Source: Gnomoniopsis sp. IMI 355080 (Eukaryota > Ascomycota > Sordariomycetes > Diaporthales > Gnomoniaceae). Taken from it: 45,490 nt of DNA. Both the position numbers and the translations under genes were made by a program. Under the pieces are notes generated by a model. The model searched no databases, was not told the DNA's origin, and saw only the letters and a list, made by a program, of their open reading frames with translations. Where the stretch lies: NCBI GenBank assembly GCA_027946555.1, contig JAPEVC010000266.1, positions 1 to 45,490 of the forward strand, given 5' to 3'. This document shows, one piece after another, positions 18,967 to 32,103 of the stretch (positions within the stretch are counted from its first letter, which is position 1; every line of letters starts with the position of its first letter).

Positions 18967-21900
18967 CGTGACGCATCGTCTTCAAGGTGGCAGGACACCA
19001 GGTTTGTTGTGATTAATCGAAACCTCAAGAGTGTATACGTCACATTGAAATGCGGATGGCTGTGCCTTCATACACTGGAACCGGGAGCTTGTAGTCTCTG
19101 TTACGTCCAGCAAGAATGGTTGGCCAGCGATACATAGTAAATAGCATCCAAGGCCCACTCATCCTCACATAATCAGCTGTGGGCCAGTACAAAGCAGACG
19201 AGGCGTCATATAAGCTGACAAGTTTAGTAAGACAGCCTTCATTCTTCGGAATTTAATCAACATATAGCAATAAACCGTTCATTCAAGAAAGCATATATAC
19301 AAGAAACACCACGGGTAGGATTGAAGAAAGCGTTGCTGCTATATTTGCCCAAGTAGCTGTTCGTTTCGTCTTCCGTATACATAGACGCGTGTGTGATCCT
19401 GGACCAATAAGACTTGCGAATCAAGGTTTCATGCTTTTAAAGCTGTTTCTTCGTCACTATCTCGCACCGAGGGCAAATTCGGCGCCGAGGAGAGCATTGA
19501 CAGCATCAGTGATCTTCCAGGTTGGCGGTGGTATTGTTGAGTGAACATTTGCATAAATATTGCCGCAGATGCTTGGCGAGATCGGGCAGCGAGGCAGGTG
19601 ATCGATCTCGAAGAGAACCAAAGAGTCACCAATTCCAACCAACAATGGTAAGTTGATTTTGCATTCCCTCATATTTCCCTCATATTCGTGCAGTCAGTTG
19701 GTGCCTTGTGTTGCCTCTCTGCTGAACCTACCGCTCCCGGTCATGGTCTCTACGAGGCTTGCAGGTGAATGACCTGCAGGTCCAGCTCTTCCAAAAAAAC
19801 AAAAACATACCTCTACATTGGAAATTACCATTTTGTAGAATTTGACTTCCTCCGATTTTTTAACGAGGTTACGCGTGTCTCTAAAAATAGACCTTATTTT
19901 TGTCATAAAAGAGCACTGTCAACATTTCACTGCATAGGAAACGGTATTCGCCGACATCAAATATTCGAAAATATGATGTGGTGTGATTTACCCCTGAAAG
20001 TCAATTTAGTGGATCTTCAAGATCTCCAGGATTATCTCACAAAGTTCCGACGAAAGCTTGACGAGGTATCCGGAGAAACAGACAGACATCAGACGAACGA
20101 CTCATGGGTAAGATAGAGTCAGTCAGTCGTCCACTTCTGCCAACACCCGAAGATCCTTTTCTGGAGGCACGATGTCGGTCGTATCGGATCTGTCAGGCTA
20201 GCATAGTATAGATTGCTGGGCTAGGTAATGAGAAAGCAAACATTTCTCAGCTTCAAGTCTGTTCGCATTTCCCACCCCACGAGTCGTCGCAGTTGGCAGA
20301 TCGGAAATTGCCCCAATTGTACACTATGCAGTACGTACTCCGTAGCGTAAAAGCGTAGCCGCTGTGGCCCCTGTCCTTGACCCTGTCCGAGTCCGCTTTC
20401 TCGTCCCTTGCAAGCTTAGGTGTCTTTTCTTCCTCTCGCTTTTCACTGTCGCCCAGACTGTCGGTGCTGTGCCCCTGTCCTGTCAGAGAGAAGGGATGCG
20501 ACCTTTCGGCGCTGCAAAAAACGGGTCCGAGAAACAAGGGGAACAAAACAAAATAAACAAAGCGGGAGTTGCGCAAGCCCTCGGAAACGAAACAAGTCTG
20601 GGCACCAATCCACTTGCACTCTGTCGTCAACGGGGTACGCAAACAACACGCCCGACACGAGGGTTCATGAAAAAAAGTTGTGGGGCAAATAAGGTTATAA
20701 GACGACATGTAAAAGCCAGGCCCCCGGGCGGCCCCCCAGAATCGGGAATCTCCTGCGCCACGAGCACACGATGGCGCGCCCACCGAGAACAACCCCCCCC
20801 TCCCCACACCATCTCCGTAGCGAGCGGATATTGACGATATTTCCGGACAGCCCTAAAAGGGTTGCATCATTTGGCCCAATGTCAAATGAGGATACGACTT
20901 CAATGCAGCACTCGGGTCATACTAACAGCATGTCACTTCCCTAATCTGGAAATACTCTCGCCAATGATCTTCATCCTGAAGCTTTTCCATGCTACGCTCA
21001 CTCACAACAGGTAAAGAAAAAGACGCTTTTCACATTGCATGACAGCGGCTCATTGGCTCATGTCACTATTGATTGTATTAGACAACTGTCAACTGCCCGG
21101 TAAGCAAGATAAACCAGTCATTTCACTAGGTAACTACCTGCCTACCTACCTACCTACCGACCCATCTTCCTCTTTTCGCTTCTCTACCTATTCTCTTCTA
21201 TTCCCACACTCTCGACTCCCAACAATTCTTGCCTTGTTCTCTGCTAAAAGGCACATAGCACTCGTTCACGGTTGGGTACAGTACCTGACCTAGATAGCCA
21301 ACTTCTGTCTCGTCCCGAATCCCACCTCCGGCCATCTTCTCATTCGGTGTCCAGTCAGCCAGTCAGACCAACACTTTGTGACAGGTCACAGCTCGACAAA
21401 GCAGTCTCTTATCAAAACGGCCTCTTCCCGTCGTTGATCGTTGTTGACGAACCGAACAAGCCAAAACCCCTGCATCATCCCCCTTGAATTGTAGCCGCTT
21501 TTGCTCCACGTTCCTTTCGTTCAGGCCCTCCGGAATTGTGGAACCTGCCCGCTATCACTTTCACCCAACCGGCAACGACGTGCATAGGAGAGGAAGAGAC
21601 CCGCCTTCTCCCGTTACACCCAAAGAAAAAAAAGAAAAGAAGAGAAGAGAGCCAGGGTCCTTGATTACGCCCACTCCCCTTCTTCCTCAATCAGTGCGGA
21701 ATCACCCACTTTTTGCAAGGTTGCACGAGCCACGAGTCTGCCTTGAACGGCGGCGCCAACCAAAAAGAGAGGGAAAAAAAGAGGGTTTGTCTTCCCGCTG
21801 TCAAAGAGATTCTGATCGTCACTGCCCACACGACAATCTCTTGCGCTTTGCGGTGGTATCATCGCGTTGGTGCCACCCCCCCTCCCTCGACCCAAGTCTT

Positions 21901-22330
21901 TGCCAATCGCAACGGATTCGCATGGGAGAAAAAGAAAAGAAAAAAAGGGCCGTCTGTGGAACCTGGTTTGTGTGAAGCGTCTCTTGGAATTCCACCCCCA
22001 ATTGCGCTCACATCTCACCTTCCCCCCTCATCCTTTGCTCGCAAGATGGACACCTAGGACGAGCGCATCACATCTGGGTTGTGTTTTTTCGTCCTTTGTC
22101 TTGTCTCACCGTCGTCGCTCCTTGAATATTCATGGCGCGCTGGGAATATTGACCCATTCACACTCATTTTTTCTTCTTTATTTTTCGTTTGATAATCTTA
22201 TTCTTAATCCACCCGCAGTTTGTACCCGACACAGTCTCGGGTGAGCCGCTTCTTCTTTACGGCGTGACGATATATCGGGCCCTCGCATAGAGCATTTTGA
22301 ATACGAGAGAGCTCACAAGAACCGTAAAAT
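18967..22330. other. Long gene-poor region and leader of the next gene
   Basis: About 3.4 kb. A 115-codon ATG frame at 19769-20116 ends at GGGTAAGA, a possible donor, but no domain or clear continuation is seen, so it is not called. From about 20340 to 22330 the + strand is pyrimidine-rich with C- and T-runs and a CCTA microsatellite (21136-21157). This is typical of a long promoter and 5' leader of a regulated fungal gene. Several short upstream frames lie within it. No tRNA or repeat family recognised. Confidence 0.45.
21136..21157. repeat. CCTA microsatellite
   Basis: CTACCTGCCTACCTACCTACC: about five CTAC/CCTA units with one change, in the pyrimidine-rich leader region upstream of 22331. 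Confidence 0.7.
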
Positions 22331-25300
22331 ATGGTGTCCTTCTTTGGTCTCAAGTTTGGGGCCGATAAGCGAAAGTGAGTTCGATTTGGATAATAATGTC
22401 ATCATTATCATCAAAGGGCGCACGACCTCTTTGTCTTCGCTTGCCCTCGACGCTCTTCATCTAACTATTAGCCACAGGAAAAGGGTGGATGCCCCACCAC
22501 AACTTACACCACAAGGGAACCAGACCGAGGAGTACATTGGCCGCCGCGAGTCTTACTTTCCACTCCTCGCCACCAATGGCGGAATAAATCGACCGCGTAC
22601 GTCGCAAGGCACTCATGGGCCAAGAGGTCTGTATCCGGGCGATCCCTTATTATCACAGCAGCAGCAGCAGCAGCAGCATTCCGAGTCTGACTTCAAAGGG
22701 ATCCGCGCCGTGCTTCTTGGGACAACCGCCGCCGTCCCTGCTGGTACAGGCCCCGTGCTCAGCCCGACATTGAAGACTTTCAGCTCTGATTCGAACTTGC
22801 GCCTTAGCATGGAGACGAGAAACATGTCCTCCACCAGCCTTCAGACGCCACTCAAGAGACTCGGAGGCGAGGCGGGACCAAGGCCGGGCACAGCACACTC
22901 GATGCGCGGGTCAGCGGCGCAAAAACCATCTACAGTGCCTCTCCAACTCGCCAAAATCTCGACATCGGCATCTGGACCGGCTCCGAGGAGGAGCTTTTTG
23001 GAACGAAGCCCTTTGGAGCGGAGTCCTTTGGAACAAAATAGCCTCCCCTCGCCAGGCTACTGTGGCTCAGAGTCATCATTATCGCCAGGGACGGCGCGCG
23101 ATGGGCATGGCAACGAAAAGCCCAACCTCCACATCGACCTTCCCAACGCGTCCACCACAACGTTCGGGGGTACACCAAAGAGCCCCCTGGGCCAGTATGA
23201 GCTGCCCTCGCCGCTCAAGAGCCCGCTCAAAAGTGACACCGACTCTTTACTAGGCGACGATCCTGGCAAGATCGTAGACGAGATCGCAGCCCGAATCACG
23301 CGGGAAGAGGAACAGCCACCGGCTCCGGCTCCGCCACCGCTAGCGATCGAGGACAGACGGCGGTTGGAAGCCGAGCTGGAGGAACAAAAGAAGAAACTGG
23401 AAGCGGCCAAGAAGAAGCTGGAGCTTGCTAGGCTGAGGATGGCATATCCGTCGCCACCGGCTTCAATCGAAAGTGAGCAAGACATGCCGGGGCGCAAACC
23501 TAGCATAGGATTGCAAGCTGCATCCCATCAGGAGGAACGCCCGAGTAGTGTTGCCGCGGACAGGACTCTGACGCCCTCGAGTCCTGCTTCCGTGAAATTT
23601 GACGAAGCATCGTTGACAGGCGCCAAACGGACGAGCAGCTCTGTCCCCACTATCGAAGCTCCGCTGGAGTCACCGAGTATACCACCGTCCACCAGCCGCA
23701 GATCAGGCGAAGAGTCTACAGAGCAGCGCAGCGCAGACGGAGAACAACATGTCCTCAATTCACAAATGCTGCGCCCGCAGCAACAATCCTACGAAAACAT
23801 CCCCCAAGGCCCAACTTCCAGCGAGACAGGAACGAATGCACCACCACCACCACTACGCTCGCCTCTCTTCCAGCAAATGACCCCATTCGATATCCACAGC
23901 GACGAGGATTACGACGAGGAGGAGCACATGGTCGACTACCGCGTCACCAACGCCCCATACGGTCTCCCATCCCCGCCCCTCTCGCATCATCAACGCCCGA
24001 GCAAGGAGGACAACAACAACAACAAGAACAACAAGGAAGATGTCGACATCGAAGGAGCAGAAGCAGAAGGTCTGCCCGTCCTGCGCACCGTCCAGGCAAA
24101 ACGTGACACTACGCTGGTCGGCGCAGCAGGCCGCGCAAGTCTCGGCTTGCAGATCGAGGAGTTTGAAAAGTCCCTGCAGCAAGCGCAAGCCATGTCCGCG
24201 CTCGAGAACCGACCCGAGGTCATTATCCGCAGCCGTGCCAACAGCAGTAACGCCAGCAGCGCCTACAGCGAAGACGACCCCTCGGATGATGACGACTACG
24301 ACGACGATGACGCAGATGAAGGGGAGTCGCCCATGATCCTCGAGCCGCCACTCATCTCACCCAAGCCTTTCCCACTCACCCCGCGACCGGTGGGTCCCCC
24401 GCGCAGCTCCACGTCGACGGCGAACAGTACAATGTCAACAATGACAACAACGGGTCGGCCGTTGCTCGAGGTCCGGTCCGAGAGCCCGTTTGGAAGTTTC
24501 TTGGAAAGCTTTGCTCATGAGACAGCTGGCATGATGGAAGGAAGGGAGGAGAAGAAGACGACGCCCACCACACCACTGGCTGTTGAGCAGCGACCGCGCC
24601 CGCGCCTCGGCGCCGTGAAGCCCTCGCGCCCTACACTGGGCGAGTACGGGCCCGTCAAGGTCCACACCACAAGCAGCGCCGCTGCTGCTACGACGACGGC
24701 CCGAGGCGTCCAACGGCCCAGCCTGGATGAGTACGACGTAAACCCCTACTTCCCGCGTAGCGTCGTCGTGAACAACAACAGCAGCGGCTTCGACGATATA
24801 GAAAGTCCAATTCTCAAGGACGTGGTGCGGCAGCAGCAAATACGCAGCCCGGGAGGACCCAACAGAGGAGGAGACGCGACAATAAAAACGACAGACTGCG
24901 GCGGGCTCAGCAGTACCGCCACATCATGCACCACGTCGCCCATAGCGGGTGTGGGCGTCGGCTCCTACAGCGTCTTCTCGCCGCCACCACCACCTACCAT
25001 CAAGAAACAGCGACCGATCCTCGGCAGCAGAAGCAACAGCAGTAGCACCGGCCAATTCGCTCGCTCCCCGAGACCCGAATGGTATGGTCCTGCACCATCC
25101 GCCCCGCCCACGTCACCGCTTCCAATCCCCGAAAAGAGCAGCAATAGCAGCCGGCTTCCGACGACGCCGACGCAACCCTCGCAGCAGCAGCAGCAGCAGA
25201 CATTGGCCATGCCCGGCTTGCGTACATCGCCTAGTATCGTGCCCGACTTGACTAACAACCCGAACTGGCCGCTGCCGGCACCATCGTTATCAGCACCATC

Positions 25301-25910
25301 ATCAGGTTTCGCGAGTCCGCCACACGAGGTGGCCGGGGCAGGAGGATTCACGGCGCGCCGGTCGCTGCATCATCGAGATAGTGGAAGAGCACCGCCACCG
25401 GCACCGATCAACATCATGGCGACACGGTACGCGGACGAAGTGGGTGGTGGGGACGTGGGCCCCTGGACACCGCAAGCGGCTACTACTAACAACACCACCA
25501 CACCGACGAGTACATTGGCTGGAGGCGGAGCTTGTGGTGGTTTTGAGCTTCGTTCAGATTTCAGCGGTTGGAAGGAGGAGCGGGCGCCATACCAGCGCGG
25601 CGACATGGTGAGCACTGGTGGAGGAGAAGAGAATCCCGGGGGTATTGGCTTGGCCCGGGGGTTGTCAATCAAATACGACAAGATCCGCGAGCGAGAGAGG
25701 CGGGTGCGGGGCCACGATCAGAAGAAGCGTATGGCGATTGTGACGGTGGATGAGGAGGACGCGGTCGTGCCCGCTCCTGGACCTTTGTCACCGACAACTA
25801 AGACGACGACGACGACGACGGGCGAGCCGTTCGATCGCTTGAGGAGGCCGAATCATGGGTTGAAAAGTCCGACGGGTTTTGCGGATGAACAGGGGATTCG
25901 GTTTATTTAA
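22331..25910 (+). CDS. Long disordered protein, conserved N-terminus, function unknown
   Basis: Exon 1 (22331-22374) encodes MVSFFGLKFGADKR and a split Lys. An intron at 22375-22477 (GTGAGT...CCACAG) leads to exon 2 (22478-25910), giving 1158 residues. The short MVSFFGLK-type N-terminus looks conserved in filamentous ascomycetes, and I take it as the start rather than the open frame from 22344. The rest is Ser/Pro/Thr-rich and disordered. It has a CAG-encoded poly-Gln run (about 22656-22676), one predicted coiled coil near residues 305-345 (EAELEEQKKKLEAAKKKLEL), and an acidic run near 612-630 (DDPSDDDDYDDDDADEGE). A basic segment (KIRERERRVRGHDQKKRM) lies close to the C-terminus. SPxK/TPxS-like sites suggest phosphorylation. 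No catalytic domain is seen; scaffold or cell-polarity roles would be guesses. Confidence 0.85.
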
Positions 25911-27076
25911 GGGTTCTCTCTTTATTTTTCCCTTCCCTTTGTTTAGCGATGGTGTCTTGGGTTTATATTATGGTGACTCAAGAGGTTTGCCAAGTTTACG
26001 TACTGAATGATAGGAGAGAGGATTCGGCTATGGACTCATGTGTGAAAATCAGTCGAGGCGAGAATGGAGGTGCAGGTGGTTGCGCTCGCCTGATCATGAT
26101 ATAGACTCATAGGATGGTTGCTTACACGACCTGTTACCACTCTTACGTCTTCCAGATAAGAACGCGAGGGACAATACCTTTCTGTTGACCTAGTCACTTG
26201 CTATCCCGTTCCTCCTATCGTTCCTGCAGACCTAGACTTGCCGCGCATTACAAAAAGCGTCTTCTCCATCATCACATCCGGAAACAAAAGCACTTTCTTT
26301 CTCAAGCTTTCCCACCAGCTGGGTCTTTTCATTTTCCTCAAAGACATACTAATAACTCCTTCGTGCCACTAATTCGGTTAATGATCAGTGACAGCTCACC
26401 ACTTAATTTGATCATTGACCACTTTCTCGTTTCAAGCCAGTGCAATGAACGCTCCTGTAGCTACCTGCCACCGACACGTCTTTATTGTACGTCCGGCTTT
26501 CTTCGTTAGCATTGGCGGATTGAGCCTTTTCCCGAACGGAAATCGCAGCTCTTCCAAAACACCGGCTCTGATTCGTCCTCTTTTGCCTCAGGACCCGATG
26601 TTCGTGAAGCAATACGGCTTCTATGAACATGGATGTCCGTTGAGTGATGTTCGCCCGCCCGCCCGGTCCGCTAGCTGTGTATTTGCACCATTTTGATGTT
26701 TTTGACACTTCTTTCGAACTGTGAAACCATATATCACTTTATGTAACATGAAAAAGATAAGAATTGCACATTAGAAGACCAACTTCGGCTTACTTGAATA
26801 TACTATAATTGGGTCTTCATGCCTCAGGCAGTTATGCATATGATCTGCAAGGCATTGTTACATTGAGCCCTGTCGTTCAAAACTCGTCGCTGCCTGGCAT
26901 GATTGTTACCGTGATGCTCACTCCTCGATCATCCTGATAAATCCCAGTCACTTTTGAGCAAACAACGCCGAGATTGAACCTCCGGTAGATACTGTCGTCT
27001 GTCCTGTCAGGCTTGCGTGCCCCACAACATATATACATTATATAAAGACTACACTTCGTCAGCTTAACAGTGCTTA
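25911..27076. other. Intergenic region
   Basis: No gene is supportable. A TATATAAAG string at 27038-27046, 31 bases before the NLR start codon, is a possible TATA element but very close to the ATG. Otherwise nothing seen. Confidence 0.4.
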
Positions 27077-30000
27077 ATGGATCCCCTATCTGCCATTGGC
27101 CTTATGTCAAGTGTCATCACCTTCATCGACTTCGGATATGAAATTGTTGCTGCCTCGGAAGAGGTTCGTACATCAACTACCGGCACGACGAAGGCCAATG
27201 ACCAAGTCGAGTTCCTCAACGTACGCCTGAAATCTGTGGCGGTGGAGCTGGCAGCCGCAAAGCGTGATAAGAAATACATGTCGGTAGATCAAATACGATT
27301 AGTCGAAGTCGCGGATAAATGCCTTGAGCTCTCAGATGACCTTCAGAGGCTTTTGGACAAGTTGAAGGCCAAGAATCCAAGTTCAAAGCGCCAGGTCCTA
27401 AGTGCTCTTGCGCGAAATGTCAGGAACAAGAACCAGAAGAAGGACCTCGAGGTTCGACTGGACCAATGTCGTCAGTTGCTGCAGTTGCAGTTGTCGCACA
27501 CAACAAGGTAAGTACCTGTTGAAATGTAGCAGAATACAGAGACTTGCAGTGTATAGTTCACTTACCTACCTCATGCTTCAGGCTCGAAAGCATCAGCCGT
27601 CTAATCGAAATCTCCCAGACCGGCAAATGCCAGGAGATAGAACTAGGTTCCCTCAAGCAGCAGTTGGCACTCTTGACGCAAGCTGTCACCGGCATGAAGT
27701 CATGTTCTAAACTCCAAGATCAAGCACGCCACATTCTCGATCTTTCCGATCATGCAGTCTCCAAAGTCCTTCATAACAAGATATTGCAGGCCCTTCGAGA
27801 TGAGAAGATGGAAAGTCGCTTCGAAATCATTGAGGAAGCCCATACAAACACCTTCAAATGGCTACTGGAAGGCACAACTTCGAGCTCAATGGGAGTAGCA
27901 ACTACGAAATTGGACGATCCATGGCTGAGACGAATACCCTACTTTTACAAGGAAGAAGAGCCTTTGCGACGCGATATTCAAAGTAAGCTCACTGACTGGT
28001 TGACTAAGGGATCAGGAATCTTTCACATCTCTGGAAAACCCGGAGCAGGGAAGTCGACTCTGATGAAGTATCTCGCGGAAAGCGAGCGAACAAAGGAGTA
28101 CTTGGCTTCCTGGGCAGGTGACAAGGAGCTAGTCTTTGCTTCATTCTTCTTTTGGAGACATGGGACAGACTTTCAAAGATCATTGCATGGTCTGCTGCGA
28201 ACGCTCCTGTATTCCGTCTTGGAGCAATACCCGGAACTTATACGTGTGATTTTCCCTGATCAATGGAAGGCAGCCTATGCCAGCCCGGAGGCGATGATTC
28301 ATTTCCGCCAGGCCGACATCCAAAATGCATTCTCTGGTTTGATGAAGGCACCGGATATCTATGAAAGGCACAAATTTGCGTTCTTCATCGACGGACTCGA
28401 TGAATTTCAAGGCCGCGAAGACACCCTCATCACGACTTTGTTCGAATGGGCTCAGTCGGGCTCTGACAACATCAAGATTTGTGTTTCCAGCCGAGAATTG
28501 ACCATATTCCAGCAACGATTTTCAAAGTGTCCAAAATTTCGACTACACGAAGTGACGCACTACGACATTCTCCTTTTCACCTACGACACGTTGCGGAATA
28601 ACGAAGATGTTAAATTGCTGTATGATCCTGAGGGTGTGGCGGAGTTAGGCAACGCACTCCTCGTGAGAGCGGAAGGTGTTTTTCTTTGGGTATCTCTAGC
28701 GTTGAGACTCGTTGAGCGAGGTCTTGTGCTAGAGGACAACATTGAAGACCTTATGAACTCCATCAATGTGCTCCCCACAGAAGTCGAGGAGTTATTTGAA
28801 GTCATATTCAACTCTATAAAGAATGAATTGGATGTCGCCAGGCGTCGAAAAGCCATGAGGGTGCTGTCTCTCGCTGTGGACGAGGCTGAAATCGCTATCT
28901 GTCGGGATCACCTATACTTGACGACGCTATCGTTTATGGAGGACTATGATCACAACAAAGAATTTGCGAAGGATATCAAGGGCTACTTGACCACTACAGA
29001 GACTACTAAGCGCCTGTCCCGATGCCAGAAGCAACTGAACGGTGGATGCCGGGGATTCCTGAGCATCAAATCTCTACCTGCAACTCGACAGGACCCTGAA
29101 GATCCCTTCAGAAGAGAAAAAGTTCAACTTTCACATCGCTCACTCATTGAATTTTTCAAACGCCCCGATGTTAAAGAGTGCATCGAAGAGCACTCGCAAG
29201 GCTTTGACAGATTGCATTACTATTGTCAGTCGCTGATCGCCGAGCTGAAAGCTTGGTCTCCGGGCCCAGGTATGTGGCTTTGGTGCTGCAGATCTCCCAC
29301 TCAATGGCAGGGACAAACCCATCGTAAAGATCTGGGCTGTGACTAACAGTATACTCTCACAGTTGTAATGATCTCGCCACATGATGAGTCTGAGCCAGTA
29401 TTTATGCAGAAATCAACTCGAAGGCGAGAGTTTTTCGCACTACCCGCAAACTCGAAATCCAATCCTAATGATTGGTTTTTACAAGATGTGAGGCGCCTTA
29501 TCACCCTCTTCTATCATATTCAAGATGTGGATACGTCAACGATTTGCGCGACCTTAAAGCAGTTGAAGCGACTAGCCCGGGTTGAAGTGTCCACAACTTG
29601 GCGATTTCCTTTCCCATACAATAGCGAGTGGATCAATGGGCGTGGTTGGGGCATGACTCCGCTCGTCTACCGCTATCGCTATCCAGAAAATGAAATTACC
29701 CTAATCGCCTTGGACCATGGCCTGTATGAGCTTTGCCCGCCAAGAAAAGATGATGTCCTCTTTGAGGCCATGTTGCATCGTATCGAAGAGGCGCTGTTGT
29801 ATGGCTGGTTCAACAAAGCCTTCGTGGTGATGAAAGGCAGTCCAACATTTGACAGATTGCTTCGAAGCTTGGCAACGTGCCTTGCATACGGAACATCGCC
29901 AAATGCACCCATTGATGTTGAGAAATACCAAGTCTCTGTCAGTGTTTGGCAGAACCTGGTATGGCACAGCATCGTGACGACATCGCTGAGGGCATCCCTC

Positions 30001-30444
30001 TTGCCGGTATGGTTGCTCTTTTTCTTACATGGAGCTGAGAAGGACTTCACGCTTGATTTCAGTCAGACTTGCAACTTCAGCGAGGTTGATAAAAGCGGAA
30101 AAATGGTATCAGTCACGGGTCACTGGGGTCTGGACCGACGTCAGTTGCACTCAGCAATATACATCCATGAAGACCATGGTGGAATATTGAAACTGGCCAA
30201 GAGTCGGGATTGGTCTTTGTCATTGATGGAAATTATCAACTTCTGGTTTCCCCTCCACGCCGAAACGTTCCGGACAATAAACGAGTTGAGTGAGGATGGT
30301 GCTGGCTTGCCTGATGAGCATTTGCATAATTTGAGGCAGGAATTCGGGCTTGACCCTGCGCATTGGAAGACACAACTATGGCATATCCCTAGGCCTCTGT
30401 TTGAGTCGTGGAAGGGTTCCAGCCGAATTCTCGACGTGACTTGA
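27077..30444 (+). CDS. NLR-like NACHT NTPase (STAND protein)
   Basis: Exons 27077-27507, 27582-29269 and 29363-30444 join in phase to 1066 residues; introns of 74 and 93 bp have GTAAGT and GTATGT donors. Residues 1-~145 (MDPLSAIGLMSSVITFIDFGYE) form the helical N-terminal domain found on many fungal STAND proteins. The NACHT domain follows, with Walker A GKPGAGKST (~295-303) and Walker B FFIDGLDEF (~411-419). A winged-helix-like region follows, resembling the segment of fungal NACHT proteins now called DUF7791. The last ~360 residues lack WD40 or TPR repeats but carry weak ankyrin-like pieces (LATCLAYGTSPNAPID, WLLFFLHGAEKDF). Fungal NLRs sense non-self and can trigger cell death; the ligand here is unknown. 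The short membrane-protein gene at 30645-31089 converges on its 3' end. All catalytic motifs are intact, so the protein may be active. Confidence 0.92.
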
Positions 30445-30644
30445 GATCTGGGCACGTCCGGGAATCAAAGTTTCCATCACCCAATCCCACGTCCGTTGGT
30501 GTCTGCCTTCGGTACACACCATGACGCCGCTATACCTCCTCGCCTACCGTTTACAGTGCTGCACCTAGAGCAATGTAAAAGCGGGAGAGATGATGAACAA
30601 GTAATTTCCATCATCCTTGAATAGGAGATGAGTTTCCATGACCG

Positions 30645-31089
30645 TTAAAATGTCCGCGAGTTGTGGCTGACTGGGTCATCTCTCATGTGGGCTTCAGCAG
30701 GTGGTTCGAGCTCAAAACACGTGTCAGCCTGAGGAAACACACTGATTAGCTTAAAACCAGGCCCTGTTGAATGACTACCGCCAATAACTTACTCCAGTAC
30801 CGGGTCTCAACTCAGGCATAGACGCCCCGTGGAACCGAGCATTGTCGCCAATGGCGCGTCTGGGTTGACGGCTATCCAGGCGAAGTGGATTGTAGTGTGA
30901 TCCGCCCACATCGTCCCGTCGCAGAAAAATGACGGAAGAGGGGGATAGGTGATAGTGTGGGAGCAAAGGTGCTTGCGTCTTTTTTGGCCGTCCCAAGGCG
31001 TGTTTGTGGGCCCAGAAGAAGCCGGGAACGCACATGATGATAAGGCTGAGGATGGCCAGGTATGGTGTGACAGCTGAAGTCAAAGCCAT
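30645..31089 (-). CDS. Small membrane-anchored protein, unknown family
   Basis: Exon 1 (31089-30793) ends at GGA followed by GTAAGT. A 64 bp intron (30792-30729, branch GCTAATC, acceptor CCTCAG) joins in phase 0 to exon 2 (30728-30645), giving 126 residues. Without splicing the frame ends five residues later, so the clean intron signals are good evidence for a real gene. Residues 5-27 (SAVTPYLAILSLIIMCVPGF) make one hydrophobic helix, either a signal anchor or an uncleaved signal. The rest is polar, basic in the middle (HALGRPKKTQ; DSRQPRRAI) and acidic at the end. One Cys falls in the helix and one near exon 2. No family recognised. It converges with the NLR gene, 200 bp between stop codons, and its promoter region faces the Clr5-ankyrin gene. 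A role as NLR partner is pure inference. Confidence 0.6.
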
Positions 31090-32103
31090 TTTACACAGCT
31101 GATGTGTATTTGGATGAATATTGATAGCAAAGCCACTTTTTTTTGAAGGCTAAAGGTGAAGACTTCTGGGACGGTGTGATAGGATAAGGGAGGTAATTCG
31201 AGAAGCCTTCACATAACCAAAAGCACCAGCTTTAAATACATCCATCGTGGGATGCAAGACCGAACTCTGGTCAATTTTCCAAATCCACGATCCGAAGGTT
31301 GGGCAACCTGTGATCGCGATGCCTCACAGCAAGGGTGTCTTGTTGTAATTGGCATTGGGCATTTCATGATTATCCACGCAGTTGCCAGTGATGCGTGGAC
31401 GATGGGCAGTGCACATTCTGCCCCTGGCCACCGTAAGTCAGGGTTTTACCCATGCTTGTCGTGGAAACCGAAGTTTGGTCGACTCGGGGGGGGGGGGGGC
31501 ACATGCTGCATACCTATACATACATAAGTACTAGTACTCAGAAAATCTTCCGCGGCAAGTGTTGACAGAACTTTGGTCAAGTCTCTAGGCTCCAGCTGCT
31601 ACTGCAGGGGCGTGGCGCAATGCCAATATGCATTGACTCGAACGTACTCCGAGACAAGGGCATTGCACTGGTGTGCGACAGTGCTTTGGTCGACTGTGGC
31701 GTTTTGGCTGGTACAAGAACGCTAAAGTCTGACCAGATTGCAGTGTAACTCCATCATACATACATGGCCGTCATTCTGGCAGAAGTTTGGTCAAGTACCC
31801 AATGAAGGTTCTTACAGATAGCGCAGCCTGCCGAGGACAACGCACCCCATGCAGATCGGCTCCAGAATCAACTGGTGCTGCGGTCCGCCTCGCTTTTCTG
31901 TCTGAGTATTTAGTAAGTGAACAGTCTCCTCCGAATCCAGTGAGTCTCAGACCGGCTGATATCTGCACATCATCTCGCCTTCTCCCTGACAATCGGGTTC
32001 CTTCTGTGGGAATCCTCGTATAATTCTGTGCACTGTCGAAGTCTCCTGGTTCATTGTCGTCGCAGCTTCTTGTCACATTTGCAAGTAATACACGCCAGCG
32101 ACA
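31090..32103. promoter_or_regulatory. Divergent intergenic region with four TTTGGTC motifs
   Basis: This 1 kb lies between the starts of the small membrane protein gene (minus) and the Clr5-ankyrin gene (plus). The string TTTGGTC(G/A)A(C/G)T occurs four times on the + strand, near 31474, 31572, 31685 and 31786, spaced 98, 113 and 101 bases. The alternating forms end GACT and AAGT. A G-run of about 12 lies at 31488-31499. Such repeated spacing in a shared promoter region could be a regulatory array or a remnant of a ~100 bp tandem repeat. No transcription factor is assigned. Confidence 0.4.

Noticed and set aside
20364..20834. Frame opening with a signal-peptide-like stretch
   Set aside because: It begins at GTG, not ATG, lies in low-complexity leader DNA, and has no supporting splice sites.
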